Origin: DATCVR01 sp036566745
GTDB taxonomy: Bacteria > Actinomycetota > Actinomycetes > Jiangellales > Jiangellaceae
Reading direction: 5' to 3'
NCBI GenBank assembly: GCA_036566745.1
Contig: DATCVR010000287.1
Location: 1-64,000, forward strand
DNA: 64,000 nucleotides
The position numbers and the translations under genes are program-made. Of this stretch, positions 51,944 through 60,525 are shown piece after piece (positions within the stretch are counted from its first letter, which is position 1; every line of letters starts with the position of its first letter). The notes under the pieces were generated by a model. It searched no databases. It saw nothing but the letters and a program-made list of their open reading frames with translations, and was not told the DNA's origin.

Positions 51944-53566
51944 ATGACGACGACCAGCGGGACCGGCGCACTGGCCGGGCGGCGTGAATGGATCGGCCTG
52001 ATCGTCCTGGCGTTCCCAACGCTCCTGCTGTCCCTGGACATGAGCGTGCTCTATCTCGCGTTGCCGCAGCTCACAGGCGATCTGGGCGCCGGAGCCACTC
52101 AACAGCTGTGGATCATGGACATCTACGGGTTCATGATCGCGGGCTTCCTCGTGACCATGGGCACGCTCGGTGACCGGATCGGCCGCCGCCGGTTGCTGAT
52201 GTTCGGAGCCAGTGCGTTCGGCGTCGCGTCGGTGCTCGCGGCGTACTCGACGAGTCCCGAGATGCTGATCGCCACGCGGGCGCTGCTGGGCATCGCCGGC
52301 GCCACGCTCATGCCGTCCACGCTCGCGCTGATCAGCAACATGTTCCGGGACGCCCGCCAGCGCGCGTCCGCGATCGGGGTGTGGATGAGCTGCTTCATGG
52401 GCGGCATGACGGTGGGGCCGCTCGTCGGAGGCGTTCTGCTGGAGAACTTCTGGTGGGGCTCGGCGTTCCTGCTCGGCGTGCCGGTGATGGTGATCCTGCT
52501 GGTCACCGCGCCGATCCTGCTGCCGGAGTACCGCGACACGTCGGCCGGGCGGATCGACCTGACCAGCGTCGCCCTGTCGCTGGCCGCGATCCTGCCGGTC
52601 GTCTACGGCATCAAGGAGCTGGCCAAGCACGGCTGGTCGGCGGCCGCCGTCGTGGCCATCGTCGCCGGGGCGGCGGTCGGCACGGCCTTCGTGCACCGTC
52701 AGCGCCGACTGGAGCATCCGCTGCTGGACCTCCGTCTGTTCGCCAACCGGACGTTCGCGTCGGCCCTGACGATCCAGCTGGGCGGCGGGATCGTCATGGG
52801 CGGGACGTTCTTGTTCGTCACCCTCTACTTGCAGATGGTCGTCGGGCTGTCGCCCCTCGAGGCCGGGCTGTGGCTGATCCCGCCGAACCTGGCGATGGTC
52901 GCCGGCTTCGTCTCGGCGCCGATCCTCGCGCGCCGGTTCCGGCCGGCCCACGTGATGGCGGGCGGGCTGGTCCTCGCGGCGATCGGCTACGTGCTGCTCA
53001 CCCAGGTCGGCGCGGTCGGTGGACGTCCGGTGCTCATCACCGGCTTCGTCCTGGCCACGGTCGGCATCGCCCTACCGACCGCGCTGGTGACGGACCTCGT
53101 CGTGGGCTCGGCCCCACCGGAGAAGGCCGGGTCGGCGGCGTCGATCTCCGAGACCGGCGGCGAGCTGGGCATCGCCCTCGGCGTCGCGACCCTCGGCAGC
53201 CTGGGCGCGGCCGTCTATCGCGGACGGGTCGGCGAGTCGATCGGCGCCGGCGTGCCTGGTGCGGCGGCGGATTCCGCCCGCGAGAGCCTCGAAGGCGCGA
53301 TCAACGCGGCCGCACAGCTGCCGGCCGCGGCCGGCGCGGAGCTGCTCGACCTGGCGCGCGCGGCCTACACCACGGCCCTGAACTCCGTCGCGCTCCTCGG
53401 CGCCGGACTCTTCCTGGTCCTTGCCGTGCTCGCCGCTGTGCTGCTCCGCACGGTGCGGCCGATCGGCGAGGGCGAGACGCAGGGCGGAGCGCAGGATGCG
53501 GGTGACCCGGCGTTCGCGGGATCCGAACGCGGTGACGACCTGGTCGCGGCGGCGTCGAGCCGGTGA
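51944..53566 (+). CDS. DHA2-family MFS efflux pump (EmrB/QacA-like)
   Basis: The 540-residue protein has 14 predicted helices. Motif A (GTLGDRIGRRRLLMFGA, about 72-88), the motif D1 region (LDMSVLYLALPQLTGDLGAG) and motif C (GVWMSCFMGGMTVGPLVGG) are all present. It should export hydrophobic cations, antibiotics or dyes with proton antiport. It is controlled in all likelihood by the divergent HxlR-type regulator; the 110-base gap between them carries repeated GTAGT/ACTAC half-sites. Confidence 0.93.
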   Translation: MTTTSGTGALAGRREWIGLIVLAFPTLLLSLDMSVLYLALPQLTGDLGAGATQQLWIMDIYGFMIAGFLVTMGTLGDRIGRRRLLMFGASAFGVASVLAAYSTSPEMLIATRALLGIAGATLMPSTLALISNMFRDARQRASAIGVWMSCFMGGMTVGPLVGGVLLENFWWGSAFLLGVPVMVILLVTAPILLPEYRDTSAGRIDLTSVALSLAAILPVVYGIKELAKHGWSAAAVVAIVAGAAVGTAFVHRQRRLEHPLLDLRLFANRTFASALTIQLGGGIVMGGTFLFVTLYLQMVVGLSPLEAGLWLIPPNLAMVAGFVSAPILARRFRPAHVMAGGLVLAAIGYVLLTQVGAVGGRPVLITGFVLATVGIALPTALVTDLVVGSAPPEKAGSAASISETGGELGIALGVATLGSLGAAVYRGRVGESIGAGVPGAAADSARESLEGAINAAAQLPAAAGAELLDLARAAYTTALNSVALLGAGLFLVLAVLAAVLLRTVRPIGEGETQGGAQDAGDPAFAGSERGDDLVAAASSR

Positions 53567-53652
53567 CACGCTGGACGACATCGACGCCCGCGTCCGGGGT
53601 ACAGCTGGTAGATCAGCACGAGCAGACGAGCCATCCATCCGAGGAGACGGAC

Positions 53653-54027
53653 ATGTTCGAGAACACGACGGCATTCAGCGGCATCTCGGTGGACGACGTA
53701 CCCAGGGCCAAGGCCTTCTACGGCGACACGCTCGGGCTCCGGGTCAGCGAGGAGAACGGCCTGTTGTGGCTGCACTTCCCCGAGGGTCCCGGCACCCTGC
53801 TCTACCCGAAGGGCGATGCCCACCAGCCCGCCGACTTCACCGTGCTCAACTTCCCGGTCGAGGACGTCGAGAAGGCCGTGGACGAGCTCATCGAACGCGG
53901 TGTGACGTTCCAGCGGTACGACGGCATGGACCAGGACGAGAAGGGCATCCACCGAGGCGGCGGCCCGCTCATCGCGTGGTTCACCGATCCGGCGGGCAAC
54001 GTCCTCTCGGTGATCGCCCAGGACTGA
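53653..54027 (+). CDS. VOC-family protein
   Basis: This 124-residue protein has FSGISVDDVPRAKAFYGDTL, GLRVSEENGLLWLHFPEGPG and a second half VLNFPVEDVEKAVDELIERG with FTDPAGNVLSVI. It is a complete single VOC domain. ATG 53653 is preceded by GAGGAGA. It follows the MFS gene closely on the same strand; detoxification of a related compound is possible but unproved. Confidence 0.88.
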   Translation: MFENTTAFSGISVDDVPRAKAFYGDTLGLRVSEENGLLWLHFPEGPGTLLYPKGDAHQPADFTVLNFPVEDVEKAVDELIERGVTFQRYDGMDQDEKGIHRGGGPLIAWFTDPAGNVLSVIAQD

Positions 54028-54045
54028 CCGCCCGGGACTGCCCGG

Positions 54046-54564
54046 TCAGGAACCTGTGGTCGTGCCCGACGTCGGTGCGGACGAGTCCGCCGGCCTGGTC
54101 GGGTCGTCCGTGACGGTCACGGTCGGGTCGCCGCCGGGACCGATGACGAGCTCGCGGTGCTCCCAGTACACCGGGTTGACCGCCGCGAGATCGCCGTCGG
54201 TGCGGACGATCTCGATGTCGCTGTCGTAGGCGACCCCCGAGTCGAGAGTCCCGGCGAGGCCGACCACGAGCGAACCGTCCTCGGTGGGGCGGGTGTCGAC
54301 GATCTCGGCCGGTCCGGCGGGCAACGGACCCTCGGATCCGACCGCCTCCATCGAGTCGGCACACCTGGTGGTGTCGGCCGCGAACTCCGCGCAGAAGTTG
54401 GAGAGCTCGCCGGTGGCGACCACGGCCTCGATCTGCTCGAGGAGCGCCCGGGCGTCGGCCTCGGTCACCGGCGGCGTCGGTGGCTGTTCGACCGGCGGCG
54501 GTGAGCTGCACGCCGCGAGTGCGGCCGTCAACGCCACGACGACGACAGACCGGCCACACCGCAT
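54046..54564 (-). CDS. Small lipoprotein
   Basis: The 172-residue protein has a lipoprotein signal (VVVVALTAALAAC, Cys19) and a Pro-rich linker (SSPPPVEQPPTPPVTEADAR). The soluble domain has a Cys pair (FCAEFAADTTRCADSM) and strands GSLVVGLAGTLDSGVAYDSD. The Thr/Ser-rich end suggests a surface tether. The family is not recognised. It is convergent with the VOC gene. Confidence 0.7.
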   Translation of the reverse strand: MRCGRSVVVVALTAALAACSSPPPVEQPPTPPVTEADARALLEQIEAVVATGELSNFCAEFAADTTRCADSMEAVGSEGPLPAGPAEIVDTRPTEDGSLVVGLAGTLDSGVAYDSDIEIVRTDGDLAAVNPVYWEHRELVIGPGGDPTVTVTDDPTRPADSSAPTSGTTTGS

Positions 54565-55072
54565 CGTTCATCCTCCGCGCCGTCAGGTCACCGTCCACCA
54601 GCGGATCGTCGCGGCAGAGCCTAGCTCCCGGCCAGCCGGGCCGGCTCGGTGTCCATTCCGGGCTGACGTCGCGTCGGCGGTTCGCCTCCCCTGGGAAGGT
54701 CGCCGCACGACCTGCCGTGTGACGAAGACATCGCAGGAGAGTGCCGAACCGGACGCCGAATGAGTGCCGGCTATTCGCCAGATTGACGGAATCGGCCACG
54801 CCTGAGGATGCACGAATCGCCTCGTGGACCTGTGTGACAAGTGATGTGACACCACGTGTCAGGCCAGTCAGGACAGACGTGGACGAACCACATCGATGCA
54901 GTTCATCGACCGGTGGGCCAGGAACTGGAGAATTTGAAGAGTTTTGTTTTCGACGTGCGTGGGCATCATTTATCGCTACACTCAACTTCGCACGGCTCGC
55001 TTGGTCGTTCCGGACTGATAGCGCTATCGACCAGGCGAGTCTCCCGCGCCGAGTCGTTGAAAGGAGAAAGGC
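54565..55072. other. Long gap upstream of small-peptide gene
   Basis: No convincing protein-coding frame lies here. The stretch becomes A/T-richer after about 54930 (GAATTTGAAGAGTTTTGTTT region), which is unusual in this genome and suggests promoter DNA for the peptide gene. A perfect 12-base palindrome, GATAGCGCTATC (55017-55028), lies 33 bases before the peptide's ribosome site. Confidence 0.4.
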
Positions 55073-55150
55073 ATGTTCACGGGTGTCTTGGATGACCTGC
55101 TCGACATCATCAACGGGCTCTTGGACGACATTCTGGGCCTTCTCGGATGA
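55073..55150 (+). CDS. 25-residue amphipathic peptide
   Basis: The peptide starts MFTGVLDDLLDIING and ends LLDDILGLLG, a near-duplication of a D-D-x-L hydrophobic block. It is predicted to be a strongly amphipathic acidic helix (five Asp, no Lys or Arg). AAGGAG (55061-55066) lies 6 bases before the ATG, a near-perfect ribosome site. A strong terminator begins 22 bases after the stop, so it forms a complete little transcription unit. It has no signal peptide or recognised family. It could be a membrane-active or surface-active peptide. Confidence 0.6.
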   Translation: MFTGVLDDLLDIINGLLDDILGLLG

Positions 55151-55172
55151 GCTGAGTACCCTGTCGATCTAG

Positions 55173-55218
55173 AGCGTCCGCGCACACGAAGGCCATCACC
55201 TTCGTGTGCGCGGACGCT
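55173..55218. terminator. 20-bp perfect stem terminator
   Basis: AGCGTCCGCGCACACGAAGG (55173-55192) pairs perfectly with the sequence at 55199-55218 across a 6-base loop. It ends the peptide transcript and overlaps the 3' end of the convergent RpiR gene, so it serves both directions. Confidence 0.8.
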
Positions 55219-56113
55219 GGTGTCTGGGGGCGCCCACGTCGGCGTAGCGGCGGCCCTCGAGAGCCTCCAGGGTGGCGGCGAGCGCGCGCTGACTCTGCGC
55301 GAACGTGCGCTGGGCCACCCCCACGAAGATGCAGTCCACCACCGTGAGCTGGGCCAGTCGGCTGGCGGTCGCGCCGGAGCGGAACGTCGTCTCCCGGGCG
55401 GCGGTGGTGAGCACATGATCGCTCACGTCGGCGATGGGTGAGCGCGGGAAGTTCGTGATCGCGACCGTGGTGGCGCCGCGGCTGCCGGCTTCGGCGAGGG
55501 CGTCGATGGTGTCGATGGTCGCCCCGGTGTGCGAGATGCCCACCGCCACGTCGCCGTCCCCGAGCAGGGCCGCGCTGGTCAGAGCCATGTGGCTGTCGCC
55601 CCACGCCGCCACGCTGCGGCCGATCCGGTGCAGCTTCTGCTGGAGGTCGGCGGCGACGAATCCACTGGCGCCCACGCCGTACACGTCGACCTGGCGCGCG
55701 GCGACGATGGCGTCCACCACGGCAGTCAGGGCTGACACCGACAACGACCCGGCGGTCTCCTCGACGGCTCTGGCGTCGGCGAAGGTGACCTTGGCGACCA
55801 CCGCGGTGAGGTCGTCCCCCTCTTCGATGTCGCCCACGGGCTCGACGGTCTCGCGGGCGCCGCCCACCTCGGTGGCCAGGGCCAGGCGCAGCTGTGGGTA
55901 CCCGCGGAGGCCGAGCTGGCGGCAGAAGCGCAGCACGGTGGCGCTGGAGGTGTCACACGCCTCGGCGAGGTCGTTGATGGTCATCGCAGCGGTGCCCGCC
56001 GGATCGTCGATGACGCGTTGGCCCACCCGCCGCATGGCCGGCCGAAGGGTCGGCAACAGGCCGCGGGTGAGCACGGTGATCGGCGTGCCGGCGTCGCCGT
56101 TGGGATCGGACAT
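55196..56113 (-). CDS. RpiR/MurR-family transcriptional regulator
   Basis: This 305-residue protein has an N-terminal RpiR helix-turn-helix (MTINDLAEACDTSSATVLRF then CRQLGLRGYPQLRLALA, about 44-80) and a C-terminal SIS sugar-phosphate domain (VDVYGVGASGFVAADLQQKL; GDVAVGISHTGATIDTIDAL; about 140-285). It probably senses an amino-sugar phosphate. It is divergent from a GH3 N-acetylhexosaminidase, a typical MurR/NagZ-like context, so control of cell-wall sugar use is likely. Confidence 0.9.
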   Translation of the reverse strand: MSDPNGDAGTPITVLTRGLLPTLRPAMRRVGQRVIDDPAGTAAMTINDLAEACDTSSATVLRFCRQLGLRGYPQLRLALATEVGGARETVEPVGDIEEGDDLTAVVAKVTFADARAVEETAGSLSVSALTAVVDAIVAARQVDVYGVGASGFVAADLQQKLHRIGRSVAAWGDSHMALTSAALLGDGDVAVGISHTGATIDTIDALAEAGSRGATTVAITNFPRSPIADVSDHVLTTAARETTFRSGATASRLAQLTVVDCIFVGVAQRTFAQSQRALAATLEALEGRRYADVGAPRHQRPRTRR

Positions 56114-56140
56114 CTGTGGTCCCCCGGATCATCTCGTCAA

Positions 56141-56151
56141 TGAATTTCATG
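56141..56151. promoter_or_regulatory. Possible RpiR operator
   Basis: ATGAA-T-TTCAT is a perfect 5-base palindrome 28 bases upstream of the RpiR start, in an A/T-rich patch between the two divergent genes. TGAA...TTCA is common in RpiR/MurR sites, so this is a candidate. Confidence 0.35.
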
Positions 56152-56351
56152 CTAACTTCGCCGAACGTCAATGATCTCCGCATTTGCGTGTGGAGCGGTC
56201 GTCGACGTGCGGGTGGACCCGGCATATCACGCACGAGGCCGGGTCGACGACGTGTCCGGGCAGGAACCTCGTCGCGAGCCCGGACGAACCACGCCGACGT
56301 CCATGATCGTCGACGCCGCGCCGGCGGTCGTCGCCGGGTGAAGGGAACGCC

Positions 56352-57845
56352 ATGACCATCGACACCTCGATCGAGCGCCTGGTCAACGGCGTCCTGTCGC
56401 CGGGATTCAACGGGACGAGGGTCCCCGAGTGGCTGTCCCGGGCGATCGACGATGGTTTGGGGGGAGTCGTGTATTTCGCCCAGAACGTTCCGGACATCGC
56501 CACCGCACGGACTCTCTCCGATGCGCTCCACGACGCCCGTCCCGATCTCGTCATCGCCTCGGACGAGGAGGGCGGCGACGTGACCCGGATCGAGGCCGCA
56601 CACGGGTCGTCCCTGCCCGGCAACGCCGCGCTCGGCGCGGTCGACGACATCGACCTGACCGAGCGGGCCGCCCGGGCGCTCGGCTGGATGCAGCGCACGG
56701 CCGGCGTCGACCTCGACCTCGCGCCGAGCGTCGACGTCAATGCGAATCCGGACAATCCGGTGATCGGAGTCCGCTCGTTCGGGGCCGATCCGGAGCTCGT
56801 GGCCCGGCATGGCGCGGCGTTCGTGACCGGCCTCCAGTCGGCAGGCGTCGCGGCCTGCGCCAAGCACTTCCCCGGGCACGGCGACACCGACGTCGACTCC
56901 CACCTCGACCTCCCGGTGCTCGACATCGACCGCACCACGCTGCGCGAGCGCGATCTGGTCCCGTTCGCCGCCACGATCAAGGCGGGAGTCCGGGCGTTGC
57001 TGACCGCCCACCTGCGCATTCCCGCGTTCGGGACGGCGCCGGGCACGCTGAATCCCGCGATCACCGCGCTGGCCCGGGCCGAGCTGGGCTTCGACGGCGT
57101 GATCGTCACGGACGCGCTGGACATGCAGGCGGTCGCCCGTGATCCCGGCTTCGGAGTCGCGGTGGTCCAAGCCGTCGTGGCCGGTGCGGACCTGCTCTGT
57201 CTCGGCAACACCGCCGGTCGCGACGACGAGGCCGACTACCGCGTCGCGCACCACGCGCTGGTGGCGGCGATCGAGTCCGGGCACCTGCCGGTCGGACGTC
57301 TCGAGGAGGCCTCGGACCGGGTGAGGGAACTGACCGGCTGGCTGGCCCGGCGGCCGCCGGAGGGTGTGGGTGACCTCGGCGTCGGGCTCGCGGCCGTGGG
57401 GCGGGAGGCGGCCTTCCGGGCGGTGCGAGCCATCGGCGACGTCCGGCTGAGCGCCGCGCCGTGTGTAGCCGACCTGCGCCGTCGGATCAACCACGCGGCC
57501 GGGCGGCACGCCCAGCATCTGCAGAGCGAGCTGGCGGCCGCGATGCCCGGGACGTCGTGCCTGGATCCCGCGGTCGGAGCCGACCGGGCAACGGTCGTCG
57601 CGGAGATCGTGGCGGCCGCCGCGGACCGTCCGCTCGTGGTCGTGGTGCGCGAGCCGCATCGCGAGCCGGACGAGGCGGCGCTGCTCGCGGGGCTGCGCGC
57701 CGAGCGTCCCGACCTGGTGGTCGTCTGCACCGGGTGGCCGCACCATGCGGACGCGCTCGCGGGGCGGGTGGTCGTCACCTATGGAGCCGGCCGGGCGTCG
57801 GCGCGAGCGGCTGTGGACCTGCTCGCCGGTCGCGCGGACGGCTGA
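56352..57845 (+). CDS. Family 3 beta-N-acetylhexosaminidase (NagZ-like)
   Basis: The 497-residue protein has the GH3 catalytic domain. IASDEEGGDVTRIEAAHG substrate loop, CAKHFPGHGDTDVDSH (about 170-185; His of the Asp-His dyad) and VIVTDALDMQAV (nucleophile Asp about 255) match NagZ. A C-terminal domain follows (about 350-497), as in two-domain Gram-positive GH3 enzymes. No signal peptide, so it acts in the cytosol on imported muropeptides or GlcNAc-containing sugars. It is divergent from the RpiR regulator. Confidence 0.92.
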   Translation: MTIDTSIERLVNGVLSPGFNGTRVPEWLSRAIDDGLGGVVYFAQNVPDIATARTLSDALHDARPDLVIASDEEGGDVTRIEAAHGSSLPGNAALGAVDDIDLTERAARALGWMQRTAGVDLDLAPSVDVNANPDNPVIGVRSFGADPELVARHGAAFVTGLQSAGVAACAKHFPGHGDTDVDSHLDLPVLDIDRTTLRERDLVPFAATIKAGVRALLTAHLRIPAFGTAPGTLNPAITALARAELGFDGVIVTDALDMQAVARDPGFGVAVVQAVVAGADLLCLGNTAGRDDEADYRVAHHALVAAIESGHLPVGRLEEASDRVRELTGWLARRPPEGVGDLGVGLAAVGREAAFRAVRAIGDVRLSAAPCVADLRRRINHAAGRHAQHLQSELAAAMPGTSCLDPAVGADRATVVAEIVAAAADRPLVVVVREPHREPDEAALLAGLRAERPDLVVVCTGWPHHADALAGRVVVTYGAGRASARAAVDLLAGRADG

Positions 57846-58697
57846 TCAGCTCGGCGCGAGGGCGTGGCTCAGGTGGGTCAGGACGGGCGAGCAGCCGGCG
57901 TCGATCTTGACGGTGGCCAGGTCGTCGCCCCTGGTCACACCCCGATTGACGATCACGACGGGCCGATCGGTCCGGTGGGCGTGGCGCACGAACCGTAGCC
58001 CGGACATGACGGTGAGCGACGAGCCCGCGACGAGCAGTGCGTGGGCGGAGTCGACCATCGCGAACGCCGCCTCGACGCGCTCTCTGGGCACGTTCTCGCC
58101 GAAGTAGACGATGTCCGGCTTGAGCATGCCGCCGCACACCGCACAGTCGGCCACCCGGAAGTGCGCCGTGGACTCGATCACCGCGTCGGCGTCGGGGGCG
58201 ATCTCGGCGTCGGCGACCTCGTCGGCGAAATCGGGATTCAGCTCGATCAAGCGCGCGGCCATGGCGTCACGAGAGATCACCCGGTGACAGTCGAGGCAGG
58301 TCACGCGGTCGTAGCGCCCGTGGAGGTCGATGACGTTCCGGCTGCCGGCGGCTTCGTGCAAGGTGTCGACGTTCTGCGTGATGACGCCGCCCAGCACGCC
58401 GTCATCCTCCATCCGTCGGAGCGCGGCGTGGCCGGCGTTGGGGCGGGTGCGGTGGACGTGTCGCCAGCCGACGTGGTTGCGGGCCCAGTAGTGCTGGCGG
58501 AACGCTGCGTCGCCCACGAACTGCTGGAACGTCATCGGGGTGCGCGGCGGGGAATCGGGGCCGCGGTAGTCGGGGATGCCGGAGTCGGTGGAGATGCCGG
58601 CGCCGGTCAGGGCGACCAGCCGGCGTCCGGCCAGGAGTTCGACGGCCTCGGCCACCGTGCGCGCGGTCGGCGCATCGAGGGTCAGGGCGTCGGGCAC
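57846..58697 (-). CDS. Sir2-family NAD-dependent protein deacylase
   Basis: This 283-residue sirtuin has LTGAGISTDSGIPDYRG (30-46), TQNVDTLH (107-114), catalytic His126 in LHGRYD, and zinc ligands Cys134, 137, 185 and 188. A GSSLTVMSG motif for NAD ribose and NRG near the C-terminus are present. The fold is complete. It removes acyl groups from lysines or ADP-ribosylates, using NAD. It lies 10 bases after the NUDIX regulator stop on the same strand, so both are probably cotranscribed and tied to NAD status. The start is GTG 58697. Confidence 0.93.
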   Translation of the reverse strand: MPDALTLDAPTARTVAEAVELLAGRRLVALTGAGISTDSGIPDYRGPDSPPRTPMTFQQFVGDAAFRQHYWARNHVGWRHVHRTRPNAGHAALRRMEDDGVLGGVITQNVDTLHEAAGSRNVIDLHGRYDRVTCLDCHRVISRDAMAARLIELNPDFADEVADAEIAPDADAVIESTAHFRVADCAVCGGMLKPDIVYFGENVPRERVEAAFAMVDSAHALLVAGSSLTVMSGLRFVRHAHRTDRPVVIVNRGVTRGDDLATVKIDAGCSPVLTHLSHALAPS

Positions 58698-58707
58698 GCC
58701 TTCGAGC

Positions 58708-59433
58708 CTATGTCAGCTGCGCAGGGCCGGCGTCGGGCTCGCGCAGGATCGGAGGATTCAGCAGGCCGGCGGAGCCTGCGCGATACAGCGTGGCCGGCCG
58801 GCCGCCCCCTCGGTTCGTCGCCCGGTCCGTCGGGGTGAGGAAGCCGGGCGTGCGGGTGAGCTTGCGGTGGAAATTCCGCGGATCGATCGGGGCACCCCAG
58901 ACGGCCTCGTACACGCCGCGCAGCTCGGCGACGGTGAACTCCTCAGGGAGAAAAGCCGTCGCGAGCGAGCTGTACTCCAGCTTGGCGCGGGCACGTTCGA
59001 CCCCATCGGCCAGGATCTTCGCGTGGTCGAAGGCGAGGTCCACCGATCCGCCCTCCACCGCCGAGAGCGGCACGATCGTGCTCGCTGCGGCGTCGGTGCC
59101 TGCGCGCGGCTCGGGCAGATCAGGCACGAGGCCGAGGTGAGCCACGGACACCACACGCATGCGGGGATCGCGATGTGGCGCTCCGTAGGTGGCCAGCTGT
59201 TCGAGGTGGCCGCGGGACTGGACGATGCCCGTCTCCTCCGCCAGCTCGCGGATCGCCGCATCCGCGAGATCTTCAGCTGGCCGCACGAATCCTCCGGGTA
59301 GTGCCAGACACCCACGGAACGGATCCTCACCGCGCTCGACCAGCAGCACATGGAGCGCGCCGGCCCGGACCGTGAGCACCACGAGGTCGACCGTCACCGC
59401 GAACGACGGGTGCTGCGATCTTCGATCGGCCAT
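58708..59433 (-). CDS. NrtR-like NUDIX regulator/hydrolase
   Basis: The 241-residue protein has a NUDIX domain with an exact NUDIX box (Gly48 to Ile70: GFVRPAE...REL-AEETGI). A C-terminal winged-helix domain contains LPEEFTVAELRGVYEAVWGA and RNFHRKLTRTPGFL, the NrtR signature. NrtR proteins sense ADP-ribose and control NAD genes; the intact box implies that it may also hydrolyse it. It is first in a pair with Sir2 and divergent from SPFH/NAD-kinase-like genes, with a palindromic operator in between. Confidence 0.88.
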   Translation of the reverse strand: MADRRSQHPSFAVTVDLVVLTVRAGALHVLLVERGEDPFRGCLALPGGFVRPAEDLADAAIRELAEETGIVQSRGHLEQLATYGAPHRDPRMRVVSVAHLGLVPDLPEPRAGTDAAASTIVPLSAVEGGSVDLAFDHAKILADGVERARAKLEYSSLATAFLPEEFTVAELRGVYEAVWGAPIDPRNFHRKLTRTPGFLTPTDRATNRGGGRPATLYRAGSAGLLNPPILREPDAGPAQLT

Positions 59434-59479
59434 GACCGAACTCTATCTCGTCACCTTGACGATTATCGGGGATCGTGTT

Positions 59480-59498
59480 TATCGTCAGTTCGACGATA
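59480..59498. promoter_or_regulatory. NrtR-like operator in divergent promoter region
   Basis: TATCGTC-AGTTC-GACGATA is a perfect 7-base inverted repeat. Additional GACGATTATCG (about 59459-59469) and TTTATGACGAG half-sites flank it. The A/T-rich palindromes lie between the divergent NUDIX and SPFH genes, the position expected for NrtR. Confidence 0.65.
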
Positions 59499-59520
59499 TT
59501 TATGACGAGAGGTGGCCGAC

Positions 59521-60519
59521 ATGGTCGAGATCCGGAGCTACGGCGTCGTCCGACACCTTCGGGGGACGCCGACCGGGTACGTGCTCCACGAGCGGGCTGG
59601 GCGAGTCGTCCACGAGGGCACCAGTCAGTCGTTCTGGTTCCGTCCGCTCGCTGCCGTGCTCAGTGAGGTGCCGGTCGACGACCGCGAGCTGCCCCTGCTC
59701 TTCCACGTTCGTACGGTCGACTTCCAGGACATCACCGTCCAGGCGACGATCACTTTCCGGTTCGACGAGCCGAAACTGGCAGCTACGCGCATCGACTTCT
59801 CTATCGATCCCACCACTGGCCTGTGGCGCGCCGCGCCTCTCGATCAGGCGGCCCAGCTGCTGACCGAACTCGCGCAACAGCACGCTGCGGATCTGTTCGT
59901 GGGTCTGTTGCTGAACGATGCGCTGATCCGTGGTGTCACTGTGGCACGCGAACGGATGCAAGCCGGGCTCGGCGCCGACGACCGGGTGCGCGCCACGGGC
60001 ATCACCGTGATCGGGCTGCGCGTCATCGCGGTTCGGCCCGAGTCGGACGTCGAGCGCGCCCTCCAGACGCCGACCCGCGAACTCGTCCAGCAGGAAGCTG
60101 ACAGGGCCACGTACGAGCGTCGAGCGCGTGCGGTCGAGCGCGAACGAGCCATCAGCGAGAACGAACTGCAGTCGAAGATCGAACTGGCGGTGAGAGAGGA
60201 ACGGCTGGTCCGGCAGAAGGGTGCGAACGAGCGGAGGCGATCCACCGAGGAGGCGGCCGCCGCCAGGATCAACGTCGAAGCCGCGGCGGAGCACACCCGC
60301 ATCGAGGGGGAAGCCGCCGCTGGTCGCATCCGGGTGGTCGGGTTGGCCGAGGCCGACGCGGAGGCGGCTCGGATGGCCGTCGTGGCCGACCTCGACCAGC
60401 GGGTCCTGGTCGCGCTCGCCGTTCGTGACCTGGCTGGTCAGATGCCCGCGATCGGGACGCTGAACCTCACTCCGGACCTCGTGACGACCGCGCTGACCGC
60501 GCTCGTCGCGAAGGCGTGA
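59521..60519 (+). CDS. SPFH/band 7-like protein
   Basis: This 332-residue protein has an SPFH domain (about 1-185: VDDRELPLLFHVRTVDFQDI, TVQATITFRFDEPKLAATRI, GITVIGLRVIAVRPESDVER). A coiled-coil Ala/Glu/Arg-rich region follows (about 190-285; RAVERERAISENELQSKIEL). There is no membrane helix or signal, unlike flotillins. I chose ATG 59521 (GAGAGG 8 bases before) over GTG 59512. It is 6 bases from the NAD-kinase-like gene. Soluble SPFH proteins form rings or scaffolds; the role here is unknown. Confidence 0.75.
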   Translation: MVEIRSYGVVRHLRGTPTGYVLHERAGRVVHEGTSQSFWFRPLAAVLSEVPVDDRELPLLFHVRTVDFQDITVQATITFRFDEPKLAATRIDFSIDPTTGLWRAAPLDQAAQLLTELAQQHAADLFVGLLLNDALIRGVTVARERMQAGLGADDRVRATGITVIGLRVIAVRPESDVERALQTPTRELVQQEADRATYERRARAVERERAISENELQSKIELAVREERLVRQKGANERRRSTEEAAAARINVEAAAEHTRIEGEAAAGRIRVVGLAEADAEAARMAVVADLDQRVLVALAVRDLAGQMPAIGTLNLTPDLVTTALTALVAKA

Positions 60520-60525
60520 TCGGCA

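Noticed and set aside
54741..55172. 143-codon plus-strand frame covering the small peptide gene
   Set aside because: No ribosome site and odd composition; the short frame at 55073 has a near-perfect one and its own terminator.
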